This document shows positions 62,265 to 64,000 of a DNA stretch of 64,000 nucleotides, in pieces (position 1 is the stretch's first letter; each line of letters opens with the position of its first letter). The position numbers were made by a program, and so were the translations under genes. The notes beneath the pieces are model-generated. The model ran no database searches, was not told where the DNA came from, and saw only the letters and a list, made by a program, of their open reading frames with translations. Where the stretch lies: contig OZ022247.1 of the NCBI GenBank assembly GCA_963978895.1, forward strand, positions 9,807,456 to 9,871,455, written 5' to 3'. This stretch comes from Erpobdella octoculata (Eukaryota > Annelida > Clitellata > Hirudinida > Erpobdellidae).

Positions 62265-62665
62265 TCATTTTATAATGTGATGGAAGATGCCTGGATGAGA
62301 ATGAACAAATGAATTCTCATCATTTCTACCCATCATCCAATCTCCTCCTTCTAATTCAGCATCTGTACATCTGACCTAAAAATTTAATTTTAATATGATT
62401 TTAAAACGTGAACCTTAATCAACAGATTGAATTTTTTTAACTAAATTATACCATGACTTTAAAAAACTAAATTCCAAATGCAATCTAATGATTAGTTTAC
62501 TATTTCCTGGCAAACTAACTTTGTAGGTCCCGGGACCATCCCGTGTTCTTGGTGGTGGATCATCCCTTAAAAACGCCAAATAAGTAAACAAACTATTACA
62601 GTTGATAAACAAAAAATTATAATTACATTTATTTCAAAAACTTACTTGCCGCATATGCTTCCCAT
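62265..62665 (-). CDS. Microprotein gene D (58 residues, MGSIC start)
   Basis: Exons 62665-62646 (MGSICG plus AA), 62565-62520 (G completing Lys, DDPPPRTRDGPGTYK) and 62375-62265 (VRCTDAELEGGDWMMGRNDE, then NSFVHSHPGIFHHIIK, TGA). Introns are 80 and 144 bp, phases 2 and 0, donors GTAAGT and GTTAGT. Paralogue of gene E, with the same three-exon plan and the same 20-bp first exon and 111-bp last exon. The MGSIC start fits dual acylation (myristoyl Gly2, palmitoyl Cys5), as inference. The GGDW, GRNDE and SFVHxH blocks are the best conserved part and the likely functional core. TATA box TATATAAA at 62756-62763 on the minus strand, about 95 bp before the ATG. Confidence 0.78.
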
Positions 62666-62755
62666 AGTGAAATGTAAAACTTGATGGAATTGTTATCAAA
62701 AATAACTGAAGAGAGCAACAAGCTACTTTACTAGAGTGTGCGAGTTGTTCCTTAA

Positions 62756-62763
62756 TTTATATA
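62756..62763 (-). promoter_or_regulatory. TATA box of microprotein gene D
   Basis: TATATAAA on the minus strand at the distance seen in gene A. TGACGTG lies 17 bp further upstream (62780), and TGGTTATAA at 62818-62826. Confidence 0.6.
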
Positions 62764-62839
62764 CAGCTGCATATACGAATGACGTGTCTTCTTTGTGACT
62801 ATGATGATAGAAGGTGGTGGTTATAAGTATTTTACATGA

Positions 62840-63610
62840 ACTATGGAAAGTTTGATGTGGGTTTATTACGCACTGATTCATATTTTATTGACTTACATGA
62901 ATATTTTACATTAATACAATATTATAATTCCGTAGTTGACAGAAGTCAACGTTGATTAAAAAATTACCAAAATTACCCAGACATTAAACAGACAGCCAAA
63001 TTTTTTCAGTTTCTGTTTAATTTCCACCCTTTTTTGAAGAAAATTTAAACTTAATTTTCCTTCGTAGGTGCGTGAATAACTTTACAGCTGCTTCAGCACA
63101 GCCCCACACAAACTCGAAGATCTAACAGGCATGAAACATAATTCTTTCCTTCCATGCATGATCTTCAAAGTTGATTTTATTGGTTGTTTGTTAAAAATTT
63201 ATTTGATTTCCTTAAAAACCAGTGTCGATATTATGTATACAATTTTATATGTATACAATTTTATTTGTGGAAATTAGTTAAAATTTGTGCCTTTTTATGT
63301 TTTTGTAAGTAAAAATAGACAACTGAAAATTTTAATTTTTTTTATTTAAATAAAACAACAAGAATGATACAAGAAATTGTATAAAACATAAAGTTTCATT
63401 TTTTATTATTTCATAACCATACGTACCAAACATACAACTACGCAGTAACAAGTTTTAATATAACGTCATATCAAGGAACAACACGTAATCTATAACATTC
63501 TATGTAACACAATTTAGAATATTGGAATTTAATAAACAGTCAGAAAATATTTCTTTAAATCAGGCCATCGATGAAATTCTACCTGGACGCCATTCATAGC
63601 CGTCTTTCAA
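62840..63610. other. Intergenic between genes D and C
   Basis: AT-rich, with no gene or repeat that I can support. Confidence 0.4.
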
Positions 63611-63617
63611 CTCCTCT

Positions 63618-63817
63618 TTACCGTCCATAGTCACCAGTTGGAGCCTTCGGACGAGGAATTTCACTGTTAAATAATTATCAAACAGTAAAATAAAGTTTAC
63701 AATAAATAATGACAAATATTGACAAAGGTTTTTGATAAATTAAAAAATATTAAAAATCATAATTACAAACCAATCGCAGTCGTCACAACACGGCCTGCAG
63801 CAGCACATCTTTTTCAT
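63618..63817 (-). CDS. Microprotein gene C (30 residues, very Cys-rich N-terminus)
   Basis: Exons 63817-63771 (MKKMCCCRPCCDDCD plus TG) and 63663-63618 (T completing Cys, EIPRPKAPTGDYGR, TAA). Intron of 107 bp, phase 2, donor GTTTGT, acceptor TTAACAG. Same plan as genes A and B, but with seven Cys in the first 16 residues. Such a cluster could hold a metal ion or carry several palmitates; no signal peptide is present. The C-terminal RPKAPxGDYGR is shared with gene B apart from Thr for Pro. TGGGTATAA lies at 63978-63986, about 160 bp upstream of the ATG; a possible TATA element (ATTTATAG) is at about 63889-63896 on the minus strand. No similar protein known to me. Confidence 0.72.
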
Positions 63818-63977
63818 TTTTTTTTAAATTAACAAAAATTATAAGTTTGATGTTCTCTTAATTTGAGATTTTAAATTTTGAGATATCTTCTATAAATTGC
63901 ACCTTTTAAAGAGAGATTCAACCACATGACGTTCAGGCTGATCTATATGAAAGTTAAACCATGCATGGAATTCACTG

Positions 63978-63986
63978 TGGGTATAA
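63978..63986 (+). promoter_or_regulatory. TGGGTATAA motif upstream of gene C
   Basis: Same 9-mer as upstream of genes A and B, here in GGAATTCACTGTGGGTATAA. Confidence 0.45.
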
Positions 63987-64000
63987 GAATTACGCAGACT

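Overview
The window is from a eukaryotic, animal-type nuclear genome. Genes are split by GT-AG introns, the base composition is strongly AT-rich, microsatellites are long, and there are many DNA transposons (hAT, MULE, Helitron-like) plus a tRNA-derived SINE. The recognisable proteins (PUM3, NUDT16, spermidine/spermine acetyltransferase-like, potato-inhibitor-I-like) point to an invertebrate metazoan. I cannot name the species. All assignments come from reading the sequence; no search was run.

Layout: 0-6 kb holds a 709-bp inverted-repeat element carrying one C2H2 finger, simple repeats and a 627-residue single-exon gene of unknown function (3612-5495). 6.1-9.5 kb is a complete Mutator-like element: its inverted repeats are built from tandem 'GGACTATTCATCAA'-like units, it has a 10-bp target duplication, and its FLYWCH/MULE transposase is broken. 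9.6-11 kb has two small MITEs. 11.3-15.4 kb (minus) is a three-exon potato-inhibitor-I serine protease inhibitor whose long intron has filled with Helitron-like and hAT elements. 16.4-19.8 kb (plus) carries a NUDT16 homologue and a diamine acetyltransferase. 20-21 kb is a gag-like relic split by a SINE. 23.2-27.2 kb is a 4-kb hAT element with exact 8-bp target duplications and a frameshifted transposase. 29.6-30.7 kb is a GTF2IRD2/ZBED-type hAT relic. 31-37.6 kb (minus) is a 14-exon PUM3 gene. 38-42 kb has more hAT remains.

The most unusual part is 42.4-63.8 kb. Between very long microsatellites, including about 1.3 kb of (CACCT)n, the minus strand carries a tandem family of tiny multi-exon genes for proteins of about 28-68 residues. 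Six can be read from ATG to stop, a seventh (55.4 kb) is readable for three exons, and at least one further copy (50.2 kb) is degraded. Their first exons encode very short Cys-rich (MKDMCW, MKKMCCC, MCSDIC) or Met-Gly (MGSIC, MGNLC, MGRFF) N-termini that look like lipidation signals. A phase-2 intron follows, then a 43-52-bp exon encoding a motif of the type R-x-[RK]-x-[PG]-P-x-[DT]-[YF]. Where the gene continues after the first copy of that exon, the next intron is phase 0. A TGG(G/T)TATAA motif recurs upstream of most members. I know no family matching this; it is the main candidate for an undescribed system.
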